Assembly (NCBI GenBank): GCA_964550635.1
Contig: CAZJZV010000026.1
Location: forward strand, 1-17,226
Length of the DNA stretch: 17,226 bases
Reading direction: 5' to 3'
DNA from: RGIG4097 sp964550635
Lineage (GTDB): Bacteria > Bacillota > Clostridia > Christensenellales > CAG-917
In this document: one piece after another, positions 1-7,555 of the stretch
Position numbering within the stretch: the first letter of the stretch is position 1
Layout: every line of letters begins with the position of its first letter
Program-made: the position numbers and the translations under genes
Notes under the pieces: generated by a model
Database searches by the model: none
Told to the model about the DNA's origin: nothing
What the model saw: the letters and a program-made list of their open reading frames with translations, nothing else

Positions 1-284
1 AAATGGAAAAACGTTTTGATTTTGTAATTAAAACAGACAATCAAATTTATGTAATCGAAACGAATTTCTATTCAAGTGGTGGTTCTAAACTTAATGAAAC
101 TGCAAGAAGTTATAAAACTTTGGCACAAGAAGTTGCAACAATAGATGGCGTAACTTTTGTTTGGTTTACTGACGGCTGCGGTTGGAATAGTGCAAGAAAC
201 AATCTTGAAGAAACATTTGATGTTTTGGATACGGTTTATAATATTCAAGATTTAGAAAACAATATTTTATCGGAATTAAGATAG
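1..284 (+). CDS. DpnII/MboI-family type II restriction endonuclease, C-terminal part (5' end outside window)
   Basis: This is the last 93 residues of a longer protein cut by the left edge. Its first in-window ATG (base 3) is probably an internal methionine, since family members are near 280-300 residues. DpnII-family enzymes cut unmethylated GATC. The segment has the family signature around residues 20-37 (ETNFYSSGGSKLNETARSY), followed by FVWFTDG and GWNSARNNLEETFDV near residues 53-74, both typical of the family. The upstream acidic residue in KRFDF together with the ETN element probably forms the nuclease core, a PD-(D/E)XK-like arrangement. That last point is from memory of the fold, not shown here. 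It ends in TAG. The partner Dam-type methyltransferase genes should lie to the left and cannot be seen. The fragment is undamaged where visible, so nothing says it is a pseudogene. The low number of GATC sites in the window agrees with the assignment. Confidence 0.9.
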   Translation, partial: MEKRFDFVIKTDNQIYVIETNFYSSGGSKLNETARSYKTLAQEVATIDGVTFVWFTDGCGWNSARNNLEETFDVLDTVYNIQDLENNILSELR

Positions 285-370
285 AAAGTCGTTATTAATA
301 AATAGCCGTTTGTGTAGTAAATTGGAAATTTCATTATAAAAACAACACTGCTTTTGGGTGATGATTAGTT

Positions 371-421
371 ATGAAAAAGTTAATATTTTGTGGGAAGAAA
401 GGTGGGAGAAATGGAAAATAA
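371..421 (+). other. Possible 16-codon leader ORF (weak)
   Basis: An ATG at 371 opens a 16-codon frame that ends in TAA at 419-421. It overlaps the first bases of the Cys-rich gene, which starts at 411 in another frame. No clear ribosome binding site precedes it. It could be chance. It is recorded because it runs across the ribosome binding site and start codon of the next gene, where translation could matter. Confidence 0.12.
398..402 (+). promoter_or_regulatory. Ribosome binding site that selects the ATG at 411
   Basis: AAAGG lies 8 bases before the ATG at 411. An in-frame GTG at 390 would place this element inside the gene and has no comparable site of its own. The ATG is therefore the better start. 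Confidence 0.5.
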
Positions 422-665
422 CAAACCCAATGAATGCACCAATAACACTTTAGATATTAATCTTCAAAGTGCTTGTGAGTGCGAAGGCGGAGAAAGAGTA
501 GAAATTAAGGGTATTCCTGATGAATATTTTTATAATTCTTGTGACTGTTTAAATTGTGATTGTACAGAAGAAGAAAATTATTGCGGTTGTAGCGGAATAA
601 TGAGTGATCCTTTGGGAACAGACCATCAATCGTGCATTTGTGACAATTTAAATATTCTTGATTAA
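411..665 (+). CDS. Small acidic Cys-rich protein with five CxC motifs, function unknown
   Basis: I do not recognise this 84-residue protein. It has 11 cysteines (residues 9, 22, 24, 44, 46, 49, 51, 58, 60, 75, 77), and ten of them form five CxC pairs: CEC, CDC, CDC, CGC and CIC. It is rich in Asp, Glu and Asn and has one His. There is no signal peptide or membrane segment, so it should be cytoplasmic. Such spacing is typical of metal-binding, metallothionein-like peptides, but this is inference from composition only and I know of no family that matches. An in-frame GTG at 390 would add seven residues. ATG 411 was chosen for its ribosome binding site. A terminator follows at once, shared with a convergent permease of a metal-efflux type. 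A role in metal handling is one possibility. An unrelated Cys-rich structural peptide is another. Confidence 0.6.
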   Translation: MENNKPNECTNNTLDINLQSACECEGGERVEIKGIPDEYFYNSCDCLNCDCTEEENYCGCSGIMSDPLGTDHQSCICDNLNILD

Positions 666-669
666 TTAA

Positions 670-694
670 AAACTCCTCTTTCAGAGAGGAGTTT
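670..694. terminator. Bidirectional intrinsic terminator between convergent genes
   Basis: A 10-bp stem (670-679 with 685-694, core CTCCTCT/AGAGGAG) closes a 5-base loop. It is flanked by an A-rich tract on the left and a T-rich tract on the right, so it can terminate transcription in both directions. It lies between the Cys-rich gene, which ends at 665, and the permease gene, which ends at 711 on the other strand. Confidence 0.85.
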
Positions 695-710
695 ATTATT
701 AATCAAAGAG

Positions 711-1613
711 TTAATGAACAAATATTTGTAAAATTATACCAGCTAAAACACTTACGGTTAAAAGTATTCCAACAACGAGAGCAGTATTTTTTTTGTCTTT
801 ATTTTTCTTTAACAAAACTAAAAGCCCCAAACCTGCACCTGAAGAAAGACCTGCAATAACAGAGCCAAAACTCAAAACACCTTCCAAATACATCATAGTT
901 AAAAGAACAGATACCGCACAATTTGGAATTAATCCGAAAATACCTGCAATAATCGGTTGGAATATAGAATTTTGCAACATTATTGAAGAAATTTTTTCCG
1001 GTGTGAAAATTTCAAAAACATAATTCAAACAAAGGCAGACAGCCAAAATAAAGCCAAAGATTATTACTGTATGCTTAATCGGGTGAATAATTACTGATTT
1101 GAGTTTACTTTCGTGAATACTGTGATTACAGCAGCCGTGTTCGTGAGAAAGTACATTTTCTGTTTCTTTTGAATTTTCTTGGATAATTTTAATTTCTTGA
1201 TTTTTAATAATAAAATCGGTTAAATAGCCGACAACAATTGCCAGAATTAATTTTAAGACAATAATATTTGCAACAGTACCGATTTCGTCAGGTTTTGCTA
1301 GCAAAATCGGAATGGCTTCATCGGAAGTTGCGATATAAACAGCTAAAAGAGTTCCTATTGAAATAAATTTTCTGACATAAAGCAGAGAAGCAACAATTGA
1401 AAAACCGCATTGCGGAATGATTGCAAAAACAGCACCGATTATAGGGCCGATTTTTTCGGAATATTTCAAAAGAGAAACGATTTTTTTTGCGAAATAATTT
1501 TCAAAAAGTTCAATAAAAACAAAGACGATAAATAAAAAAGGAACCAGATTTAAACTGTCTTTAATTGCATCTTGCACAAATTCAGGCAAGAAAGATAATA
1601 AATTTTCAATCAT
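711..1613 (-). CDS. Two-repeat membrane permease of the putative manganese/arsenic efflux family
   Basis: A 300-residue integral membrane protein with about eight to ten hydrophobic segments. Two homologous halves each carry the pattern P-x2-G-x5-IP-x-C-x2-S. In numbering from the upstream GTG, the first is near residues 60-75 (IIPQCGFS) and the second near 223-238 (LIPNCAVS, followed by GLSSGAGLGLLVL). This paired motif is what I associate with proteins annotated as putative manganese transporter or arsenic efflux protein, and more distantly with YraQ-type permeases. The substrate is not established by sequence. A loop near residues 160-171 is rich in His and Cys (HEHGCCNHSIHE) and could bind metal. 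I chose ATG 1613 because AGGTG sits 6 bases before it. An upstream GTG at 1622 falls inside that site. The gene stands alone and is convergent with the Cys-rich gene. Confidence 0.75.
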   Translation of the reverse strand: MIENLLSFLPEFVQDAIKDSLNLVPFLFIVFVFIELFENYFAKKIVSLLKYSEKIGPIIGAVFAIIPQCGFSIVASLLYVRKFISIGTLLAVYIATSDEAIPILLAKPDEIGTVANIIVLKLILAIVVGYLTDFIIKNQEIKIIQENSKETENVLSHEHGCCNHSIHESKLKSVIIHPIKHTVIIFGFILAVCLCLNYVFEIFTPEKISSIMLQNSIFQPIIAGIFGLIPNCAVSVLLTMMYLEGVLSFGSVIAGLSSGAGLGLLVLLKKNKDKKNTALVVGILLTVSVLAGIILQIFVH

Positions 1614-1619
1614 AATTTT

Positions 1620-1624
1620 CACCT
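1620..1624 (-). promoter_or_regulatory. Ribosome binding site that selects the ATG at 1613
   Basis: On the minus strand AGGTG lies 6 bases before the ATG at 1613. The alternative GTG start at 1622 is part of this element, which makes it unlikely. Confidence 0.6.
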
Positions 1625-1630
1625 GAAGAA

Positions 1631-1639
1631 ATTATAACA
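1631..1639 (-). promoter_or_regulatory. Extended -10 promoter element for the permease gene
   Basis: The minus strand reads TGTTATAAT, a perfect TATAAT with the TG of an extended -10. No good -35 is seen, which such promoters do not need. The predicted RNA start, near 1624, would leave a very short leader that begins about at the ribosome binding site. Confidence 0.4.
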
Positions 1640-1679
1640 CAATAATAAAAAATTATTTTTAAAGTAAAAGTTTTTATTG

Positions 1680-1685
1680 TATGAT
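1680..1685 (+). promoter_or_regulatory. nadB: Possible -10 element for the nadB run
   Basis: TATGAT lies about 48 bases before the nadB start, within the divergent gap shared with the permease. The -35 position is only a run of T and A, so the call is weak. I saw no recognisable operator of a known NAD regulator. Confidence 0.25.
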
Positions 1686-1732
1686 AAAGACAGTAATTCC
1701 AAAGTTTAGCATAATAATTTGAGGCTTTAAAT

Positions 1733-3367
1733 ATGAAATCGTCAGAATATACCGCAATAGTTGTTGGAAGTGGAGTTGCAGGGCTTTATGCAGCATTAAA
1801 GCTTTCAGAATTGAAAAATGCGAAACAAAATATTCTGGTAATTACAAAATCAAGGATTAAAGAGTCTAACTCAAGATATGCTCAAGGCGGTATCGTAAGT
1901 GTAATGAAAGAAAATCCGACTGATTCGGTTGAATTGCACGTAAAAGATACTCTAAAATCAGGGGCAGGTCTTTCGGATACGGAAGTTGTTGAGTTTATTT
2001 CAAAAAACAGTGAAACAGTGATTAAAGATTTGCTCAAGCACGGAGTGAATTTTGACCGTGACGAAAAAAATGAACTTCGATTTACAATGGAAGGAGCGCA
2101 TAGCGTAAGAAGAATTTTGCACGCAGGCGGTGATGCAACGGGTCTTTTTATGGAAGAGTCACTTGTTTCTAATGTTCTTGCGAAAAATAATATTCATGTT
2201 TTGGAAGAAACGATTGTAACAGAACTTTTACTTGATAAAGATGGTATTTGTCGAGGAATTATAGCATTTAATAAAGAAAGAGAAGAGTATGAAACATATT
2301 ATTCAAAAGCTGTAATTCTTGCAACAGGCGGTTGCGGACAGATTTATAAATATACTACAAATCCTTCTGTTACAACAGGTGATGGAATGGCGGTTGCATA
2401 TCGAGCGGGAGCTATAATGCAAGATATGGAATTTGTTCAATTTCACCCGACAGCTTTTAAGGCGAAAACGGAAGAAAATATGTTTTTGATTTCAGAAGCG
2501 GTTCGTGGCGAGGGTGCTAAGTTGGTTGATGAAAACGGTAATACGTTTATGGAAAAATATGATGAAAGACTTGAACTTGCATCCAGAGATATTGTGTCGA
2601 GAGCCATTTATAACGAAATGAGGATAAATAATGTACCGAATGTTTATCTTAATGCGACAGTTATTCCGAAAGATAAGTTAAATCAACGTTTTCCGACGAT
2701 TTTGGGTACTTGCAGAAAAAATGGTGTTGAACCGGAAAATCAATTTATTCCCGTATCACCTGCTGCTCATTATATGATGGGTGGAGTTAAGGCAAGTGTA
2801 GCGGGAGTTACGTCGATAAAAAATCTTTACGCAATTGGAGAAACTGCTTGTACGGGATTGCACGGAGCAAACAGATTGGCAAGTAATTCTCTTTTAGAAT
2901 GTGTAGTGGCGGGTTATTCTGTAGCGGAACATTTAAGAAATGAAGATTTAGAAAATGTTGATGCAGAATTGCAAGAAAAAGATGAAAATATAGCGAAAAC
3001 GATTGCAGAATACGAAAAACAACCGGAAAACAGATTGGTTGATTTTAAGCAGTTAAGAGAAAAACTCCGTGATACTATGTGGCAATATGTTGGAATAATC
3101 AGAAATGAAGCAAATTTACAGATTGCCAAAAAAGAGATAGAAAAGATAGAAGAATTGTTTGGATATAAAAATAAATGTCCGAATTTGGAGGCCTTAGAGC
3201 TCAGGAATATGCTGACAGTAGCAAAATTGACTGTAGATTTTGCAATACAAAGAAAAGAATCACGAGGCGGGCATTTTAGAGAAGATTTTGCAGTGAAGAA
3301 TGACCCTGCAAAACATTATACAAAAACTGTAAACACTGACAAGTACGAGGAAATATATGTTAAATAA
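1733..3367 (+). CDS. nadB: L-aspartate oxidase
   Basis: NadB oxidises L-aspartate to iminoaspartate, the first step of de novo NAD synthesis, in the cytoplasm. It passes electrons to O2 or, in anaerobes, to fumarate. The 544 residues match the usual length (about 540). The N-terminal FAD site is GSGVAG (12-17). The active-site set known from E. coli is intact: EGAHS (E120), QFHPTA (H238), SRDIV (R285), AAHYMMGG (H346), GLHGANRLASNSLLE (R381, S384). The C-terminal helical domain ends with the typical ESRGGHFREDF. GAGG lies 8 bases before the ATG. The last 11 bases overlap nadC. The succinate dehydrogenase/fumarate reductase flavoprotein family is related, but the GLHGANRLASNSLLE motif and the nadC neighbour decide for NadB. 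nadA is not in the window. Confidence 0.97.
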   Translation: MKSSEYTAIVVGSGVAGLYAALKLSELKNAKQNILVITKSRIKESNSRYAQGGIVSVMKENPTDSVELHVKDTLKSGAGLSDTEVVEFISKNSETVIKDLLKHGVNFDRDEKNELRFTMEGAHSVRRILHAGGDATGLFMEESLVSNVLAKNNIHVLEETIVTELLLDKDGICRGIIAFNKEREEYETYYSKAVILATGGCGQIYKYTTNPSVTTGDGMAVAYRAGAIMQDMEFVQFHPTAFKAKTEENMFLISEAVRGEGAKLVDENGNTFMEKYDERLELASRDIVSRAIYNEMRINNVPNVYLNATVIPKDKLNQRFPTILGTCRKNGVEPENQFIPVSPAAHYMMGGVKASVAGVTSIKNLYAIGETACTGLHGANRLASNSLLECVVAGYSVAEHLRNEDLENVDAELQEKDENIAKTIAEYEKQPENRLVDFKQLREKLRDTMWQYVGIIRNEANLQIAKKEIEKIEELFGYKNKCPNLEALELRNMLTVAKLTVDFAIQRKESRGGHFREDFAVKNDPAKHYTKTVNTDKYEEIYVK

Positions 3368-4184
3368 TTTTTTAGTTGAACAGCACGTAAAAAATGCACT
3401 AATGGAAGATATCGGATTTCAAGACATTTCAACAGAAGCCTTAATGCAGGATAAAATGGTTACAGCATACTTAAAAACCAGAGTTGACGGTGTTTTTTGC
3501 GGTGAACAGGTAGTAAGAATAGTATTTGAACTTTTATCAAAAGATGTCAATTTTGTTTTTCACAAAAAAGATGGAGATGAGTTGAAAGCAGGGGATAAAA
3601 TAGCAACAATTACCGCCCCCGTGAAATGTATGCTTACTGCAGAAAGGACTGCATTGAATTATATTAGAACGATGTCAGGAATTGCAACGAAAACGGCAAA
3701 ATATATAAAAGCAATGAATAATCCGAAGGTCAAACTTGCAGATACAAGAAAAACAATTCCGGGATTTAGAATGTTTGAAAAATATTCTGTACGAACAGGT
3801 GGAGGTACTCCTCACAGATATAATTTAAGTGATTGTATTATGATTAAAGACAATCATATTGAATGTGCAGGTTCTGTAACAAAAGCAATAGAACTTGCTA
3901 AAAGATATAATTCTCACGCTCATAAAATAGAAATAGAATGCGAAAATCAAGAACAAATCAAAGAAGCATTAAGTTGCGGAGTGGATATTATAATGCTGGA
4001 TAATATGCCGGTACCATTAATGGAAGAGTCAATAAAATTAATTGACGGAAGAGCAATAGTAGAAGTTAGCGGAAATGTTACGATAAATAACATATCAGAG
4101 ATTGCAGCAATAAATCCTGATGTAATATCAACAAGTGCAATTCATTCAGGAGTAAAACCTCTCGATATAGGCTTAGATATGTAA
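3357..4184 (+). CDS. nadC: Nicotinate-nucleotide pyrophosphorylase (quinolinate phosphoribosyltransferase, carboxylating)
   Basis: NadC converts quinolinate and PRPP to nicotinate mononucleotide, CO2 and pyrophosphate. The 275 residues are a normal length. Visible family motifs are the ERTALN helix (96-101), the substrate-binding TRKTIPGFR (130-138), RTGGGTPHRYNLSD (146-159), the IKDNH segment (163-167), IEIECEN near 192-198, and IIMLDNM near 215-221. The start overlaps the end of nadB by 11 bases, with GAGG 6 bases before the ATG, so translation is probably coupled. The enzyme works two steps after NadB. The missing middle enzyme, quinolinate synthase NadA, must be encoded elsewhere. Confidence 0.97.
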   Translation: MLNNFLVEQHVKNALMEDIGFQDISTEALMQDKMVTAYLKTRVDGVFCGEQVVRIVFELLSKDVNFVFHKKDGDELKAGDKIATITAPVKCMLTAERTALNYIRTMSGIATKTAKYIKAMNNPKVKLADTRKTIPGFRMFEKYSVRTGGGTPHRYNLSDCIMIKDNHIECAGSVTKAIELAKRYNSHAHKIEIECENQEQIKEALSCGVDIIMLDNMPVPLMEESIKLIDGRAIVEVSGNVTINNISEIAAINPDVISTSAIHSGVKPLDIGLDM

Positions 4185-4234
4185 GGTTTGCAAAAAACAT
4201 AAAAATCTGTCACAATGAGGAAAACGGAGAATAA

Positions 4235-5020
4235 ATGAAAATAATTGTCTGTGTAAAACAAGTTCCTGATACAGCGGATATCAAATGGACGGAAAATAAT
4301 ACCTTAAACAGAGATGGAGTAGAAAGTGTAATAAACCCATGTGACCTTTTTGCGACAGAAACTGCACTAAGGATAAAAGACAGGCAAGGAGCGGAAATTA
4401 CAGCAATTTCAATGGGCCCAAAGCAGGCGGAAAGTGCATTAAGAGAAGTTGTTTCTATGGGAGTAGATAATGCATTTTTGCTTTCAGACAGATTTTTTGC
4501 GGCATCAGATACTGCTGCAACAGCAAGAGTTTTGTCAAAATCAATTCAAGAAAAATGTTCGGATTATAACCTTATTATATGTGGACAATATGCCAGTGAC
4601 GGAGATACGGCGCAAACAGGTCCCTCTCTTGCTCAAAATCTTGGTATTTCTCTTGTGACAAATGTAAAATCTATTGAAAAAATTGAAGACGGCAAAATAA
4701 TTGTTTTTAAACAGGAAGAAGATTTTGTATCGAGAATTGAGGCAAAATTACCTGCAGTAATTTGTATTTTAACAGGTAAATATCTTGTAAGAAAACCTAA
4801 AATTATGGGAAGAATGAGGGCTCAAGATACAAAAATACCGATTTATAATGCTCAGGATATTGATTTTAATGCTATTTATTCAGGATTAAAAGGCTCTCCA
4901 ACTTATGTAAAAAAAGCATTTCGCCCGAAGGGTAGAGAAGAAGGCGAAATAGTATATGACTACGCAGCAGAAGAAACTGCAAAATTACTTTTAAGTAAAA
5001 TCGAAGAATTTAAAGGATAA
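4235..5020 (+). CDS. etfB: Electron transfer flavoprotein beta subunit
   Basis: EtfB pairs with EtfA to make a soluble FAD heterodimer that carries electrons between flavin dehydrogenases and other partners. The 261 residues show the whole subunit: MKIIVCVKQVPDT at the N-terminus, NPCDLFATETALRIK (34-48), the nucleotide-binding GQYASDGDTAQTGP (117-130), and the C-terminal arm GLKGSPTYV (217-225). The GLKGSPT arm and DGDTAQ loop are what I know from clostridial, often electron-bifurcating, Etfs. Whether this pair bifurcates cannot be read from the sequence. A 50-base gap separates it from nadC, with GGAG 5 bases before the ATG and no terminator in the gap, so it is probably in the nadBC transcript. 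The 2-base gap to etfA confirms the pair. Confidence 0.95.
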   Translation: MKIIVCVKQVPDTADIKWTENNTLNRDGVESVINPCDLFATETALRIKDRQGAEITAISMGPKQAESALREVVSMGVDNAFLLSDRFFAASDTAATARVLSKSIQEKCSDYNLIICGQYASDGDTAQTGPSLAQNLGISLVTNVKSIEKIEDGKIIVFKQEEDFVSRIEAKLPAVICILTGKYLVRKPKIMGRMRAQDTKIPIYNAQDIDFNAIYSGLKGSPTYVKKAFRPKGREEGEIVYDYAAEETAKLLLSKIEEFKG

Positions 5021-5022
5021 TA

Positions 5023-6021
5023 ATGGATAAATTCAAAATAACGGTATTTTGTGAAACATCTTGGGACGATAAAGTAGTTCCTGTTTCTTTTGAATTAACG
5101 GCAAAAGCTTCAGAAATGGCAAAAAATATTGAAAATAGTGAAGTTCAAGTTCTTATTGTCGGAAGAAGAAAGAACTATGACGGAATAATTGATGATTTTT
5201 CAAAGTACGGAGCTGATAAAGTAATTATTGTAAATGATAATATATTTGCGGAATATTCATCAAATCTTTATAGGGCAGCAATTTCAGAAATTTTGAAAAA
5301 AGAAAAACCGAATATTGTTTTGTTTGGAGCAACAATAAAAGGTAGAGAATTGGCACCATTGGTTGCAACAACATTGAATACTGGTTTGACGGCAGATTGC
5401 ACGGAATTGGATATTGTTGAAGGAAATCTTGAAGCAACAAGACCGACTTTTGGAGGTAAATTAAATGCAACAATTCTTTGCAAAACTTTACCTCAAATGG
5501 CAACAGTTCGCTCAGGTGTGTTTAGACTTCCCGAAAATTCTCTTAAAAAAGATACAAGAGTTAACTTTGATTGGGTAAATGTTCATAATGAAGAAAAATT
5601 TACAAAAATATTAGAACTAATACCCGAATATGCAGATGATAACAACGATTTAGGCAAAGCAGAAATTATTTATGCAGGTGGAAGAGGAATGAAAAGTAAA
5701 GAAAACTTTAACAGACTTTTTGAACTTGCAAGATTAACAGGAGGAGTTGTGGGTGCTTCGAGAGGGGCTGTAGAAGCAGGTTTTGCCGATTCTTCCATGC
5801 AAATTGGACAAACAGGAAAAACAATTCATGCTAAAGTTTATGTTGCGTTTGGTATTTCCGGTTTAGCTCAACATATGGCAGGAATAAATTCTTGTGATAA
5901 AATAATTTCTGTAAACAAAGATTGTAATGCACCCATAATGAAATTATCCGATATTGGCATTGTTGGTGACGCAGAAGAAATTATAAAACAAATGGTTCGT
6001 AGTATAAAAAATAAAAAGTAG
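5023..6021 (+). CDS. etfA: Electron transfer flavoprotein alpha subunit
   Basis: EtfA supplies the C-terminal FAD domain of the Etf heterodimer. Its 332 residues include the N-terminal alpha/beta domain (FGATIKGRELAP near 101-112, ATRPTFGGK near 138-146) and the FAD-binding block GASRGAVEAG (244-253), QIGQTGKT (260-267), GISGLAQHMAG (277-287) and DIGIVGDAEEI (310-320). It has no extra N-terminal ferredoxin domain, unlike some clostridial EtfA. No acyl-CoA dehydrogenase, lactate dehydrogenase or FixC/X-like gene lies next to it in the window, so the electron donor and acceptor are unknown. It starts 2 bases after the etfB stop. Its TAG stop runs into the ribosome binding site of the next gene. 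Confidence 0.95.
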   Translation: MDKFKITVFCETSWDDKVVPVSFELTAKASEMAKNIENSEVQVLIVGRRKNYDGIIDDFSKYGADKVIIVNDNIFAEYSSNLYRAAISEILKKEKPNIVLFGATIKGRELAPLVATTLNTGLTADCTELDIVEGNLEATRPTFGGKLNATILCKTLPQMATVRSGVFRLPENSLKKDTRVNFDWVNVHNEEKFTKILELIPEYADDNNDLGKAEIIYAGGRGMKSKENFNRLFELARLTGGVVGASRGAVEAGFADSSMQIGQTGKTIHAKVYVAFGISGLAQHMAGINSCDKIISVNKDCNAPIMKLSDIGIVGDAEEIIKQMVRSIKNKK

Positions 6022-6031
6022 GGAGAAAATT

Positions 6032-7492
6032 ATGGCTGATGGAATTAACAAATTAAAACCATTTACAACGGCTCAGTTGTTAAATTTTTGTTTTGGTTTT
6101 TTTGGTTTACAATTTGCTTGGCAAATGGAGATTATTCTTTGTGGTCCTGTTGTTGAAAAATTAGGAGCATCTCCATTTTTGTTAGGTTTAATATGGCTTG
6201 CAGGCCCTGTTACGGGCATGGTGGTTCAACCGTTTATCGGTGCGTTAAGTGATAGAACAAGTACTCGTTTTGGAAAGAGAAAACCTTATTTATTTTTGGG
6301 TGCGTTGTTTGCTTCAATAGCTTTGGTTTTATTTCCTCTTTCCGGAAATATTGTAAATCATATTAACAGTGCTTTAGGTCTGCAATTACCTGAACTTTCA
6401 GGATTGTGTTTAGCGGCTGTTATGGTTTGGGTTATTGATGCTTGTGTAAATGCTGCTCAAGGACAATACAGAGCGTTGATTCCTGATAATATGCCCGTTG
6501 AACAACACTCTTTAGCAAATTCTTTCTTAAGTTTTGCTATCGGTATCGGTTCTGTTATTGCTGCGGGAACGGCTCCTTTCTTGGAACACTTTTTCGGTTA
6601 TCAAATGAGTCATACAGCTCAATTTGTTATGGCAGCAATTGCATTTTTCGGTGCTACTCTTTGGACTTGCTTGACTATTAAGGAAGTTAAAAAAGTTTCT
6701 GATTTATCTTCTGAAAATCAACAAACTGATGATAAAGAAACAGTTAAGCAAAAAACATTTATTGAAAATTTTAAAGAATTTTTTGCTTGTTCTCCGGAAG
6801 TTGCTAAAATTTGTACCGTCCAATTCTTCACTTGGATTGCAATTATGGCGGTAAATATTTATTTCACTCAATTTATTGTTCACAGAGTTATGGCAATTCC
6901 TGAAATTGATCCGTCTGATATTCAAACAAAAATTGCATACATTGCTCAATTGTTAGGTAATCCTGATGTAACGGCAGAAATGGCTAATATGGAACTTGAA
7001 TCAAGAATGCTTTCTGCAACAAATTTTGCGGCTCTTTGTTTTGCTGCATACAATCTTGTTTGTTTCATTGTTTCATTACCGATTGGTTATTTATCATCAA
7101 AATTTGGTAATAAACCGGTTCATATTATTTCGTTAATGATTATGTCACTTGCTTATGCAGGTATTGCTTTTTCTACAGATCAAACTCATATCATAATTTT
7201 TATGGCTCTTGCAGGTATAGGTTGGGCTTCAACTCTTGCTCTTCCTTTTGCAATGTTAACCAGATTTATCGGTTCTGGTTCGGAAGGTTCGGTAATGGGT
7301 ATATTTAATCTTTTCATTGCTGCTCCACAAATTATCGTATGTACTTTGGTCGCTTGGTTTATTAATCATAGTCAAATTCCGTCGGAATTTGGTGTAAATT
7401 ACCACTTTGAATATGCTTTGATGGTTGGCGCTGTTGTTCTTATGTGTGCTGCTATCTCTGCCTTTTCTATTAAAGAAAAAGCTCTTGAATAA
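6032..7492 (+). CDS. MFS transporter, SLC45/GPH-like sugar:cation symporter type
   Basis: A 486-residue major-facilitator protein with about 12 membrane segments, probably importing a sugar such as a disaccharide with H+ or Na+. The substrate is inferred from family only. Evidence: the loop 2-3 motif GALSDRTSTRFGKRKPYLFLG (about 70-90), characteristic of sucrose/maltose-type symporters; a polar central loop (about 210-245); and the C-half block WASTLALPFAMLTR with MGIFNLFIAAPQI (about 398-432), which matches the sucrose-transporter pattern. A long extra-membrane insert of about 40 residues (about 282-325) precedes segment 8. The gene starts 10 bases after etfA with GGGAG at the stop codon of etfA, so it is co-transcribed with nadBC-etfBA. 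No sugar hydrolase or regulator gene is nearby. The run ends at the terminator at 7521-7551. Confidence 0.85.
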   Translation: MADGINKLKPFTTAQLLNFCFGFFGLQFAWQMEIILCGPVVEKLGASPFLLGLIWLAGPVTGMVVQPFIGALSDRTSTRFGKRKPYLFLGALFASIALVLFPLSGNIVNHINSALGLQLPELSGLCLAAVMVWVIDACVNAAQGQYRALIPDNMPVEQHSLANSFLSFAIGIGSVIAAGTAPFLEHFFGYQMSHTAQFVMAAIAFFGATLWTCLTIKEVKKVSDLSSENQQTDDKETVKQKTFIENFKEFFACSPEVAKICTVQFFTWIAIMAVNIYFTQFIVHRVMAIPEIDPSDIQTKIAYIAQLLGNPDVTAEMANMELESRMLSATNFAALCFAAYNLVCFIVSLPIGYLSSKFGNKPVHIISLMIMSLAYAGIAFSTDQTHIIIFMALAGIGWASTLALPFAMLTRFIGSGSEGSVMGIFNLFIAAPQIIVCTLVAWFINHSQIPSEFGVNYHFEYALMVGAVVLMCAAISAFSIKEKALE

Positions 7493-7520
7493 GATACTTA
7501 TTTCGTTATGAATATTCGTC

Positions 7521-7551
7521 AAAAACCGCTTGGAAAAAACAAGCGGTTTTT
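7521..7551. terminator. Strong bidirectional intrinsic terminator
   Basis: A perfect 12-bp stem (AAAAACCGCTTG at 7521-7532 with its complement at 7540-7551) closes a 7-base loop. The A-run on one side and T-run on the other let it act on both strands. It separates the plus-strand run, which ends at 7492, from the minus-strand SGNH gene, which ends at 7556. Confidence 0.93.
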
Positions 7552-7555
7552 AATG

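Noticed and set aside
793..1023. Plus-strand open frame of 76 codons inside the permease gene
   Set aside because: It is antisense to a clear membrane protein, has no recognisable domain and no convincing ribosome binding site.
4185..4234. Possible promoter or terminator between nadC and etfB
   Set aside because: The 50-base gap has no stable hairpin and no acceptable -35/-10 pair. I see only the ribosome binding site.
6032..7492. T-rich third codon positions in the MFS gene compared with nadBC-etfBA, considered as a transfer sign
   Set aside because: Membrane proteins use many T-centred codons, and the gene shares tight operon spacing with etfA, so the difference is not good evidence of transfer.
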